This document shows positions 37,466-44,928 of a stretch of 64,000 nt of DNA, one piece after another. How positions within the stretch are numbered: position 1 is the first letter of the stretch; each line of letters opens with the position of its first letter. Made by a program: the position numbers and the translations under genes. Where the stretch lies: positions 1 through 64,000 of the forward strand of contig JACOSO010000020.1 in the NCBI GenBank assembly GCA_016178785.1. Direction: 5' to 3'. A model generated the notes under the pieces. The model was given only the letters and a program-made list of their open reading frames with translations, did no database searches and was not told the origin of the DNA. The DNA is from Bacteroidota bacterium. Its GTDB lineage: Bacteria > Bacteroidota > Bacteroidia > Cytophagales > Cyclobacteriaceae.

Positions 37466-37565
37466 ATCGTGGGTATGAGGAATCTCGTGTCAAATATTAT
37501 TGGCATGTAGTTACTTCAGGAAAGAATAGGCACAGTATGATATCCGTCACTTAAAGAATTGAATT

Positions 37566-37703
37566 ATGAAAACCAAGGCGCTAAGCGGACATCACGAATT
37601 TTCCATTCGTAGCCCACAATTGACATCCATGATGGCTACAGTTATGTCCATTATCAAGTTTATAATCGTGGTAGTCGGCATCGCTTTAATGTTTTTCAAA
37701 TAG
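37566..37703 (+). CDS. Small single-helix membrane protein, 45 aa
   Basis: The ATG at 37566 gives MKTKALSGHHEFSIRSPQ, a short soluble start, followed by one membrane helix (VMSIIKFIIVVVGIALMFF) and a final Lys. It is similar in plan and N-terminus to the next small gene (MKTNAIRKRHELFISGSQ). This suggests a tandem duplication of a real microprotein. No function is known. A near-consensus box TGATatccGTCA (37538-37549) lies very close upstream. Confidence 0.55.
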   Translation: MKTKALSGHHEFSIRSPQLTSMMATVMSIIKFIIVVVGIALMFFK

Positions 37704-37752
37704 AGAATCGGGTGGCGCTCCTTAGGTGTATGATTTTTCTCATCTGGCAACT

Positions 37753-37795
37753 CGACCTAAGTCAGCATTCGTGCCCTTGAGGTAAGCTAATTTCG
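37753..37795 (+). promoter_or_regulatory. Candidate Crp/Fnr-like promoter of the microprotein/usp operon
   Basis: CGACctaaGTCA (37753-37764) differs from TGAC-N4-GTCA by its first base. TAatTTcG (37788-37795) follows after exactly 23 bp, 19 bp before the ATG at 37815. The -7 element has the same TTcG variation as the mgtA promoter. Confidence 0.55.
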
Positions 37796-37814
37796 TTATA
37801 ATAAAAAAACAGAT

Positions 37815-37961
37815 ATGAAGACAAATGCGATTAGAAAACGTCATGAATTGTTCATTAGCGGTTCTCAGGTAAAATACATCGTGCTTACTGTCCTGGCAGT
37901 TGTTGTAATAGTAACCGTTGTTGCCATTGTCGCTTTATTATTCAAAGGTATTGTCTCCTAA
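37815..37961 (+). CDS. Small single-helix membrane protein, 48 aa
   Basis: The ATG at 37815 gives MKTNAIRKRHELFISGSQ followed by a strongly hydrophobic helix (IVLTVLAVVVIVTVVAIVALLF). It resembles the 45-aa protein 112 bp upstream. It lies 16 bp before the usp gene and just downstream of a well-placed promoter module, so it is probably translated and co-expressed with usp. The function is unknown. Confidence 0.6.
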   Translation: MKTNAIRKRHELFISGSQVKYIVLTVLAVVVIVTVVAIVALLFKGIVS

Positions 37962-37977
37962 ATAAGACGTCAGTTCT

Positions 37978-38811
37978 ATGAAACGTATCCTTGTTCCGTG
38001 TGATTTTTCCGCGCCCGCACAAGAGGCCTTTAAGTTCGCAGTTGCCATTGCAAGACAAAGCAACGGTGTAGTTCATGTACTTTATGTGATTGACGTTCCT
38101 TTTCTGAAAGACAATCCCATTATGTCGCATGGAAATGTTCTTAACCTCGAATTCATGCAAGACATTGAGCAAAAAGCAAAAGAACAATTCGAGACCCTCC
38201 GAAAATTAAATGCTCCACCAACGCTAAGCGTTAATTTCACTGTTGATATCAATCCGCTTGTTCTGAGTGTTGAAACCTGCGTAAGAGAAAAGCAAATTGA
38301 TTTGGTGATTATGGGTGGGCATTCTTCGAGCGACTCCATATGGGGAACTAACAGCAGCAAAATAGTCCGTTATTCCCAGGTTCCTGTAATCACTATTCGA
38401 GAGAATTCTCATCAACAAATCGAAAATATCGTTGTGCCAATTGGGCCGATCCAATACCACGAGTCGCTGGAGAAAGAGTTAAAAAAACTTCAGGCTTTCT
38501 TCAACGCCAAGATCCATTTTCTTTGGATCAATACACCTCTCATATTTAAGACCGATGTCGAATCAAAAAGAGAGATGCAACATTACGTTCAGGCATCGAA
38601 GTTTGAAAACTATACAATTAACGTGTTGTCGGATTATAATGTCGAAGCAGGGATATTCCGATTTGCAAAAGAGAAAAAGGCCGATATGATAGCAATGGGT
38701 ACGCACGCCTGGAAAGGCCTTGTTCGCAATCTTACCATCAACATTACCGAAGGTGTGGTTAGCCATGCCGCGTTCCCGATTTGGACTTATGACATGAATC
38801 AAAAACGATGA
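37978..38811 (+). CDS. Tandem universal stress protein (two UspA domains)
   Basis: This 277-aa protein begins MKRILVPCDFSAPAQEAFKFAVAIA and contains two UspA folds. Domain 1 ends with IMGGHSSSDSIWGTNSSKIVRYSQVPVITI and domain 2 with AMGTHAWKGLVRNLTINITEGVVSHAAFPIWTY. The second carries a degenerate nucleotide-binding loop. USPs act in growth arrest and hypoxia. It overlaps the next small gene by 4 bp. Confidence 0.92.
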   Translation: MKRILVPCDFSAPAQEAFKFAVAIARQSNGVVHVLYVIDVPFLKDNPIMSHGNVLNLEFMQDIEQKAKEQFETLRKLNAPPTLSVNFTVDINPLVLSVETCVREKQIDLVIMGGHSSSDSIWGTNSSKIVRYSQVPVITIRENSHQQIENIVVPIGPIQYHESLEKELKKLQAFFNAKIHFLWINTPLIFKTDVESKREMQHYVQASKFENYTINVLSDYNVEAGIFRFAKEKKADMIAMGTHAWKGLVRNLTINITEGVVSHAAFPIWTYDMNQKR

Positions 38812-39002
38812 CGTTAAAAATGATGACAAAGAAACCATCCGAAATTCCTGAACCTGAAAGGCCTACAAAGTTTCCTCCCGAGGAACCGGTGGAACCTTCT
38901 TGGCCCATCAAGGAACCAGAAATAAAACCGGATGTAGAGCCTTCTGTTCCATTCAATCCCCCGAAGGAAATACCACCATCTCCAGAGGGCGATCTTGTCT
39001 AA
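38808..39002 (+). CDS. Proline-rich small protein, 64 aa
   Basis: The ATG overlaps the usp stop codon (ATGA). The product is acidic, disordered-looking and Pro/Glu-rich, with repeats such as PEPERPTKFPPEEPVEPSWP and PSVPFNPPKE. It has no signal peptide. The codon arrangement and tight coupling argue for a real gene, possibly a flexible partner or linker of the USP. The function is unknown. Confidence 0.55.
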   Translation: MTLKMMTKKPSEIPEPERPTKFPPEEPVEPSWPIKEPEIKPDVEPSVPFNPPKEIPPSPEGDLV

Positions 39003-39014
39003 ATTAAATTTGCC

Positions 39015-39443
39015 ATGAAAAAAATTATCAACATCGGCTTACTTGCAGGCTTGTTGATACTAGCGGCCAGCATGGTTTGGGGAATGCTCTCCAACATGAT
39101 TTGGCCTCAGTTGGCCAAAGATTATCAGAACCCACAAATTTTCAGACCCTGGTCTGATCCGGCCATGTCTATTTTTTTTGTTCACCCATTTATTGTCGGT
39201 GTAATACTGGCTTGGATTTGGTCTAAAACAGACCAACTCTTCAATAATCCAATACGCTGGAAACGTGGAGTAATTTTTGGGTTTACGTATTGGGTCGTCA
39301 CCATTCCGGGGATGATCATTTCATACAGCACGTTCCAAGTTTCGCTCATCATGATTTTGAGTTGGACTATGAATGGGTTGATTCAAGCGGTTGTAGCAGG
39401 TTATGTATTCTCTAAACTTTTGTATCCGGCAAAAAATGTGTGA
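39015..39443 (+). CDS. Hypothetical four-helix membrane protein, 142 aa
   Basis: Hydrophobic segments occur at about residues 5-25, 50-68, 85-105 and 112-135. Conserved-looking features are a WPQ near the first helix, a short loop DPAMSIFFVHPF, and RWKRG between helices 2 and 3. No domain is recognised. It lies in the usp-to-PRPP-synthetase gene row, 12 bp after the Pro-rich gene. Confidence 0.65.
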   Translation: MKKIINIGLLAGLLILAASMVWGMLSNMIWPQLAKDYQNPQIFRPWSDPAMSIFFVHPFIVGVILAWIWSKTDQLFNNPIRWKRGVIFGFTYWVVTIPGMIISYSTFQVSLIMILSWTMNGLIQAVVAGYVFSKLLYPAKNV

Positions 39444-39515
39444 TTACCAAAACACAAAAAAACTATGATGCCAATGGAGCCGACAATGTGAGCAATGGAA
39501 ATTAAATGTTAGTCT

Positions 39516-39965
39516 ATGATAGGTGAACTTACTTCCGACCAAATTGACCAGGTGATGTTCAGGCAAATCATTGGCCGCATCGGCTGCTCAGACGCAGGCA
39601 AATTGTATGTTGTCCCCATTGCCTTTGCCTTTGACGGCAATTATATCTATGCACATTCTAAAGAAGGAAAGAAAATCAAGATGATGCGAAAAAATCCAGA
39701 GGTCTGTTTTCAAGTCGATGTGATAGACAACATGGCCCATTGGCGTAGTGTGATTCTCTGGGGTCGTTATCAAGAACTAAAGTCAGAGCGCGAGCGACAG
39801 CGGGCAATGAAACTATTGATGGACCGGATCGGTGCGCTTCAGACAGGAGAAACGAGTCATTCGAAGGAATATTCGCAAGCGCCTCAAATTGTGGAGAAAA
39901 AGAAACGGGCCATTACGTTTCGGATAGAGGTGCAAGAAAAGACCGGCAGGTTTGAAAAGCCGTGA
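39516..39965 (+). CDS. Pyridoxamine 5'-phosphate oxidase-like flavin-binding protein
   Basis: This 149-aa protein has the split-barrel fold pattern: GRIGCSDAGKLYVVPIAFAFDGNYIYAHSKEGKKIKMMRKNPEVCFQVD, then WRSVILWGRYQEL. This is the PNPOx/nitroimidazole-reductase-like family, which binds FMN or F420. A reductase role in stress is likely and the substrate is unknown. Its stop overlaps the GTG start of the phosphorylase. Confidence 0.8.
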   Translation: MIGELTSDQIDQVMFRQIIGRIGCSDAGKLYVVPIAFAFDGNYIYAHSKEGKKIKMMRKNPEVCFQVDVIDNMAHWRSVILWGRYQELKSERERQRAMKLLMDRIGALQTGETSHSKEYSQAPQIVEKKKRAITFRIEVQEKTGRFEKP

Positions 39966-41482
39966 CACATTCCCAGCTTCAGATGTCAGACGAATACAGT
40001 TTCCTGAAAGTAAAATCTCTCGGAATTGACACGTACCGTGAGAACATCATCTTTATGCGACAAGATTGCGAAGTCTGCCGATCCGAGGGGTTCTCTTCAT
40101 TGACACGCATTGTCGTCAGCTTTGAAGGTAAAAGCATCGTAGCCACTTTGAATGTCGTCAATTCAGATATTCTTCATCATTCCGAGGTATCGTTGTCAGT
40201 TGAAGCCATGAAACGACTTGGTGTTCATGACGGAGACATTGTTCACGTTTCACATTTGAAACCGATTCAATCACTCAAGAAAGTCAGGGCAAAAATGCAC
40301 GGACATTTGCTGGATGAATTCTCTTATCAGGAGATCATCAAAGACATTGCTGCCGGGCATTATTCAAATGTTGAGCTTGCCGCTTTTATTACTTCGTGCG
40401 TAAGCAAAAGGCTCACTACGTCCGAGATCACCTCATTAACTAAAGCGATGGTTATGACGGGTGAAAAGTTAGACTGGGGATCTGAGCGGATTTTTGATAA
40501 ACACTGTGTGGGAGGAATTCCCGGGAATCGTACCACACCAATTGTCGTAAGTATTGTTGCTGCCTCCGGACTAATGATCCCTAAAACATCATCGCGCGCG
40601 ATCACTTCACCTGCAGGAACTGCAGACACTATGGAGACCCTGACAAAAGTTGATCTCTCTCTCCAACAAATCAGAAAAGTGGTTGAAAAAGAGGGCGGCT
40701 GCATGGCGTGGGGAGGTGCTGTGCAACTCAGCCCTGCGGATGATATTTTAATTTCAGTCGAACGATCGCTCGACATCGATAGCGAAAGTCAAATGATTGC
40801 CTCCATCCTATCAAAAAAAATTTCAGCTGGAACAACAGACATCATCATCGATATACCTGTCGGACCGTCTGCCAAAGTGAGAAGCGTTAAAGACGCAATA
40901 AGTCTTCAGCATTCATTTGCCTCCGTTGGACAAGCCGTCAACCTCGGCATACAAGTTGTTCTCACCGATGGAAAGCAGCCCGTGGGGTTTGGCATTGGAC
41001 CATCACTTGAAGCCATAGATGTGCTCCATGTTTTACAAAATGAAAAAGGGGCATCAGCTGATTTAGTCAATCATGCTCTCCTGCTATCAGGGAAATTGTT
41101 AGAAATGGCAGGCAAGTGTGGTTCGGGTGAAGGCATCGTTGAAGCAAAACAAATTCTGCAATCAGGAAAAGCCTTTAAGAAATTTGTAGCGATATGTGAG
41201 GCCCAAGGCGGGTTCTTTCAACCTAAAGCTGCTCCATTCACTAAAGACTTTCCTTCCGAGCGAGCTGGAAAGATCGTTGGCATCGACAATCGAACCGTGG
41301 CCAGAATTGCAAAGCTTGCGGGCGCACCAAAAGCACCTACCGCAGGAATTTTTTTTGGTGCTCATCTTGGAAAAAATATTCAAATCGGTGAACCTCTCTT
41401 AACGATTCACGCGGAATCACAAGGCGAATTGAACTATGCCTATGATTACGCTCGCTCCAACCATTTTATTGAGATCGTATGA
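39962..41482 (+). CDS. Thymidine-phosphorylase-family protein, AMP phosphorylase-like
   Basis: This 506-aa protein starts with GTG overlapping the previous stop (GTGA). Besides the pyrimidine phosphorylase core (HCVGGIPGNRTTPIVVSIVAASG, KTSSRAITSPAGTADTMETL), it has the N-terminal ~85-residue extension (LKVKSLGIDTYRENIIFM) typical of archaeal AMP phosphorylase. It therefore likely cleaves nucleoside monophosphates with phosphate, giving ribose-1,5-bisphosphate. The adjacent PRPP-synthetase-like gene fits a nucleotide-salvage unit. Confidence 0.85.
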   Translation: MTHSQLQMSDEYSFLKVKSLGIDTYRENIIFMRQDCEVCRSEGFSSLTRIVVSFEGKSIVATLNVVNSDILHHSEVSLSVEAMKRLGVHDGDIVHVSHLKPIQSLKKVRAKMHGHLLDEFSYQEIIKDIAAGHYSNVELAAFITSCVSKRLTTSEITSLTKAMVMTGEKLDWGSERIFDKHCVGGIPGNRTTPIVVSIVAASGLMIPKTSSRAITSPAGTADTMETLTKVDLSLQQIRKVVEKEGGCMAWGGAVQLSPADDILISVERSLDIDSESQMIASILSKKISAGTTDIIIDIPVGPSAKVRSVKDAISLQHSFASVGQAVNLGIQVVLTDGKQPVGFGIGPSLEAIDVLHVLQNEKGASADLVNHALLLSGKLLEMAGKCGSGEGIVEAKQILQSGKAFKKFVAICEAQGGFFQPKAAPFTKDFPSERAGKIVGIDNRTVARIAKLAGAPKAPTAGIFFGAHLGKNIQIGEPLLTIHAESQGELNYAYDYARSNHFIEIV

Positions 41483-42366
41483 ACGCGGTGGTATTTGGCT
41501 TTCCCGGTAACGAGCTACTTGTTAACTCAATCAGTGATGCGCTCAATGCGGAGAGGGGAATTATAACCATTCATCGTTTCCCGGATGAAGAATCATTGGT
41601 GCGCATCGAAGCAAATTTTGCCGGTAAAGAAATTGTAGTAGTGGCAACACTTGACCATCCTGACAATAAAATTTTGCCACTATACTTCTTGTGTAAAAAA
41701 TTAAAAGCCGAAGGCGCGAAAACGCTTACGCTAATTGCTCCCTACCTGGCTTACATGCGGCAAGACAAGTCTTTTCACCTTGGTGAGATTGTGAGCTCCG
41801 ATTACTTTGCGGCTTTGCTCTCTTCATTTGTCGATCGCTTAATAACGGTCGATCCCCACCTGCATCGGCATCATTCTTTGCGCGAAATATTCACCATCCC
41901 ATGTCATGTGGTTCACTCCTCAAGCGCAATTTCTTCATGGATAAGGGATAAGGTCGATAACCCAGTTTTGATCGGGCCCGATTCAGAAAGTCGGCAGTGG
42001 GTATCTCAAGTTGCAAGCGAAATTCACGCGCCCTATGTCATCTTGAACAAGGAGCGACTGAGCGATCGATCTGTTAAAATTTCTTTTCCTGATGCTGAGA
42101 AGTATAAATCATTCACACCGGTGATTATGGATGACATTATTTCGACAGCACATACAATGATTGAAACGATTCATCATTTAAAGGAAGTGAACCTCAAGCC
42201 GACAGTTTGCATTGGCGTTCATGCCTTATTTGTTGAAAATGCTTACGAACAACTTATTCATACAGCAGCAAATATGATTGCTACCTGCAACACCATTCCA
42301 CATAGTAGCAACAAAATCAACGTGCATGAATTGATTATTCAAGAGTTGAGAGACACTATTGTCTAG
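41479..42366 (+). CDS. Ribose-phosphate pyrophosphokinase-like protein
   Basis: This 295-aa protein is a little shorter than usual PRPP synthetases (~315). It keeps RFPDEES (normally RFPDGE), LIAPYLAYMRQDKSF, DPHLHRHH and the PRPP loop MDDIISTAHTM (~217-227; normally DDxIDTAGT). The changed loop suggests an altered substrate or allostery. Its ATG overlaps the phosphorylase stop, so the two are translated together. It may turn the phosphorylase product or ribose-5-phosphate into PRPP. Confidence 0.85.
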   Translation: MNAVVFGFPGNELLVNSISDALNAERGIITIHRFPDEESLVRIEANFAGKEIVVVATLDHPDNKILPLYFLCKKLKAEGAKTLTLIAPYLAYMRQDKSFHLGEIVSSDYFAALLSSFVDRLITVDPHLHRHHSLREIFTIPCHVVHSSSAISSWIRDKVDNPVLIGPDSESRQWVSQVASEIHAPYVILNKERLSDRSVKISFPDAEKYKSFTPVIMDDIISTAHTMIETIHHLKEVNLKPTVCIGVHALFVENAYEQLIHTAANMIATCNTIPHSSNKINVHELIIQELRDTIV

Positions 42367-42413
42367 AAACAAATCTTACTTTAAAATAAGTAACAAAAAT
42401 CTACATCAAAGGA

Positions 42414-42456
42414 TGACTAATCTCATTCTTTGAACTCCAATTTGGAAGTACGTTTG
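42414..42456 (+). promoter_or_regulatory. Candidate Crp/Fnr-like promoter of hsp20
   Basis: TGACtaatCTCA (42414-42425) has one mismatch to TGAY-N4-RTCA. A perfect -7 element TAcgTTTG (42449-42456) follows after exactly 23 bp. A strong ribosome-binding site (AAGGAGG, 42468-42474) lies before the ATG, which is unusual for this phylum. Confidence 0.6.
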
Positions 42457-42478
42457 GTATCTAAAAAAAGGAGGTTAT

Positions 42479-42937
42479 ATGAATACACTTATGAAAACAA
42501 ACGGGAATCTGTTCCCAACCTTGCTATCCGATTTTTTCGGTGCAAGTCCTGTGCTAAGTCCAAATTTATTTGATGTGGACTTAGATCTACTGCCCTCACG
42601 GCTAGGCATCAATGTTCCGACAGCCAACATTTCTGAAACAGAAAAAGAGTATCAGATTCAGTTGGCTGCACCAGGTCTGGCTAAAAAGGATTTTAAGATC
42701 GAAACAGACAATGGTGTCCTCACGATCAGCGCTGAGAAGGAAGAAAAAGCTGAAAGCAAAAACGGGTATGCCCGTACGGAGTACTCGTTCAATTCATTCA
42801 GTCGCTCTTTCACATTGCCAGAGAACTCAAAACCAGACAACATCAACGCAAAGTATGAAGATGGCATTCTCAAGCTGACAGTTCCCAAAAAGGAAATCAC
42901 GTCTGTTAAGCCGAAAAAGGAAATAGCAGTTTCCTAA
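42479..42937 (+). CDS. Small heat shock protein, Hsp20/alpha-crystallin family
   Basis: This 152-aa protein has an N-terminal arm (GNLFPTLLSDFFG), an alpha-crystallin domain from about 42 to 138 (VPTANISETEKEYQIQLAAPGLAKKDFKIE ... YEDGILKLTVPKKE), and a C-terminal IAV motif used for oligomer contacts. It is an ATP-independent holdase. An SD-type ribosome-binding site and a terminator immediately downstream indicate high, single-gene expression. Confidence 0.95.
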   Translation: MNTLMKTNGNLFPTLLSDFFGASPVLSPNLFDVDLDLLPSRLGINVPTANISETEKEYQIQLAAPGLAKKDFKIETDNGVLTISAEKEEKAESKNGYARTEYSFNSFSRSFTLPENSKPDNINAKYEDGILKLTVPKKEITSVKPKKEIAVS

Positions 42938-42946
42938 AAACGGTGG

Positions 42947-42983
42947 AGGCTTTTAGTCCCGTAAGGCTAAAAGCCTTTTTTTT
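42947..42983 (+). terminator. Rho-independent terminator after hsp20
   Basis: The stem AGGCTTTTAG / CTAAAAGCCT (42947-42956 and 42967-42976) encloses a 10-nt loop and is followed by a T-run (42976-42983). Confidence 0.85.
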
Positions 42984-43051
42984 GTTCAGGATTCTAGGCG
43001 TTTATTATTATGGATTTGGCATTTAAAATCAAATTCAATTTTTGTGTTCTT

Positions 43052-44440
43052 ATGATCAGAGTTCGTTTTGGTCTGATCATTCTATTTCTATTTTGTTGGT
43101 GTGCTTCTATTGCTCAGGATCTGTACACTGCCCGTGGCTATTGGGAGGAAAGTAACAAAGACAGCTACAAAAAAATCAGCGAAAAAAAACAGCGAAGTGA
43201 ATTATTGACTGACAACGAACAGCTTTACCTCGCTGATTATGAAAACTATTTGCTCACATATTACCAACGAATGCCGAAAGAGGAGCAAAAGAAATTTGAG
43301 TTAATGAAGTCAACATGGGATCAGGAATTAACCCAATCTAAAGATGCACCAAAGCAACCACCTTTAAACTCTGACAAACAAGAATTCACCTGGCGCTCAA
43401 AAGACCATTTTCATAATGGACTTTATGGGTTGTATTACGGCATCACTTTGGTGGCCATCACCAAACCAAGCAATTCACTCTCAGGTGGCCTGCCACTGAT
43501 CACGGCTGGTCTATGGCAGCTCGGTCCTGTTTTGAACCCTAAGAAGTACGAAGGAATAGACCCCACCACGATGCGTGCCGCTGGCGCAGGAAAATTTTTG
43601 GGATTAGGGTATGGACTTGCGCTTGGTTTTGCCATTGCTGGTAACTCGAGTGACAATGAGAACCTGACGCTTGGCTTATCTACGCTCGGAAGCATTGGTT
43701 TAGGTGAAGTAGCCTTTCAAATACAAAAGAGGAAAAAATATAGCGAGGGATATGTGGAACTCATGAGGCACTACGGATTTCTTGGCCCAGCCGTTGGTCT
43801 GCTTACAGTTGTTGCAGCCGAGAACGACAATGCGAATGTAGCTGGCGCTTCCGTTTTAGTTGGGGGAATTGGGGGATTGTATCTGGGAAGTCGAGCCGCA
43901 AGAAAATATGATTACACCATAGGTGATGTTTACGCCATCCGTTCACTAACCTGGATATATACGGGAATAGGTTTTGCACTTGGTGGTCAATTAGCTGAAG
44001 GCGGTGATCGAAACCGAGAATTATTTCTCTTGCCTGCAGTCACGGCCGTGGCGGGTACTATTTTTGGCCAGCGTATGGTCAAGGGAATAAATCTCACCCC
44101 GCGTCAAGGGGGCGTACTAAATCTTGCTTCGGGAGGGGCAGCACTTATTGGTTTAGGTCTTGTTACTTCATTCAAGACGGAGTCAGTTGGCGTGCTTATA
44201 GGCGTACCTTCGGTTTTTGCTCTGATCACGCACCAATTAATTTTTCACAATTACAAAATGAAGAATTTGCAGAAAAAAAATCAACTGGGCAGTAACTCAA
44301 AATACCCTAGCTACTTTTCGTTTCAAGTGAATCCGGAAAACTATTTTGTCAACCTAAAGCAAAATCCTGAGCGCCTGGTCATGACTGACGGCAGGCCTGT
44401 CATGTCCAATCCAATTGTTAAGCTCAATTTTACTTTTTGA
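43052..44440 (+). CDS. Hypothetical membrane protein with Gly-rich helices
   Basis: The ATG at 43052 begins a signal peptide (MIRVRFGLIILFLFCWCASIAQ); a frame to 43010 adds 14 residues. A soluble N-terminal region of about 100 residues is followed by several Gly/Ala-rich hydrophobic segments (GLGYGLALGFAIAG, LGPAVGLLTVVAA, GLYLGSRAA), then a short C-terminal domain ending VKLNFTF. No family is recognised. It could be a membrane or barrel-like envelope protein. Confidence 0.6.
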   Translation: MIRVRFGLIILFLFCWCASIAQDLYTARGYWEESNKDSYKKISEKKQRSELLTDNEQLYLADYENYLLTYYQRMPKEEQKKFELMKSTWDQELTQSKDAPKQPPLNSDKQEFTWRSKDHFHNGLYGLYYGITLVAITKPSNSLSGGLPLITAGLWQLGPVLNPKKYEGIDPTTMRAAGAGKFLGLGYGLALGFAIAGNSSDNENLTLGLSTLGSIGLGEVAFQIQKRKKYSEGYVELMRHYGFLGPAVGLLTVVAAENDNANVAGASVLVGGIGGLYLGSRAARKYDYTIGDVYAIRSLTWIYTGIGFALGGQLAEGGDRNRELFLLPAVTAVAGTIFGQRMVKGINLTPRQGGVLNLASGGAALIGLGLVTSFKTESVGVLIGVPSVFALITHQLIFHNYKMKNLQKKNQLGSNSKYPSYFSFQVNPENYFVNLKQNPERLVMTDGRPVMSNPIVKLNFTF

Positions 44441-44551
44441 GAAAAGTAAGGAGCACAAAATCCAGTGGATTGCGCAAGTGTACCATGCTTTTTTTGATTT
44501 TTTCATAAGCTCGATCCTGCATATTGTGTCTATCTGCACTTCGTAAAAAGA

Positions 44552-44573
44552 AAGGCGGAGCTTTCTCCGCCTT
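44552..44573 (-). terminator. GC-rich hairpin, oriented as a minus-strand terminator
   Basis: AAGGCGGAG-CTTT-CTCCGCCTT forms a 9-bp stem. The T-rich tail (TTTCTTTTT) is on the minus-strand side, so it would stop leftward transcription, although no minus-strand gene was seen to its right. It may also serve the preceding plus-strand gene. Confidence 0.45.
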
Positions 44574-44928
44574 CGCAGGTAAGCCGAAATCCGTTATCTC
44601 AACGAATTCTTGTCACTTAACCTTTCTTCATCATTTACCCCGCAGGCTGCCACATGGCCATTCGAGCAATTGCTCTACTTACCTGATTCAAGGCTGTCGA
44701 TGATCTTGATGTAAGAAAAAAAGATTTGAAAAAATATCCGATGACGGTTGTCATGGTTTGATGAATTTAAAATCACTTTCGTTTGTTGATTACTTTGTGG
44801 ATTTGGGGACAACGTTAATCTCCTTTATCTCAACTGGAAAACCTTGCAATGATGGGTGATATATATCATAGTCTTTTAGCTCAGCGCCAAATAACTTTGA
44901 TTACAATTCTAAAGTTAGGTGAAGCACC
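44574..44928 (+). promoter_or_regulatory. Upstream region of nrdJ with two Crp/Fnr-like boxes
   Basis: The proximal box TGATatatATCA (44857-44868) is a perfect palindrome, and the perfect -7 TAacTTTG (44892-44899) follows after exactly 23 bp. A distal box TGACggttGTCA (44742-44753) is followed by TTcgTTTG (44778-44785) after 24 bp. No gene is visible in this stretch. Confidence 0.7.

Noticed and set aside
37538-37549. TGATatccGTCA just before the 45-aa microprotein
   Set aside because: It is only 16 bp from the ATG with no -7 element at the right distance, so it cannot act as the class II site; a repressor site remains possible.
37731-37742. TGATttttCTCA before the 48-aa microprotein
   Set aside because: The sequence 23 bp downstream does not resemble TAnnTTTG; the box at 37753 fits exactly instead.
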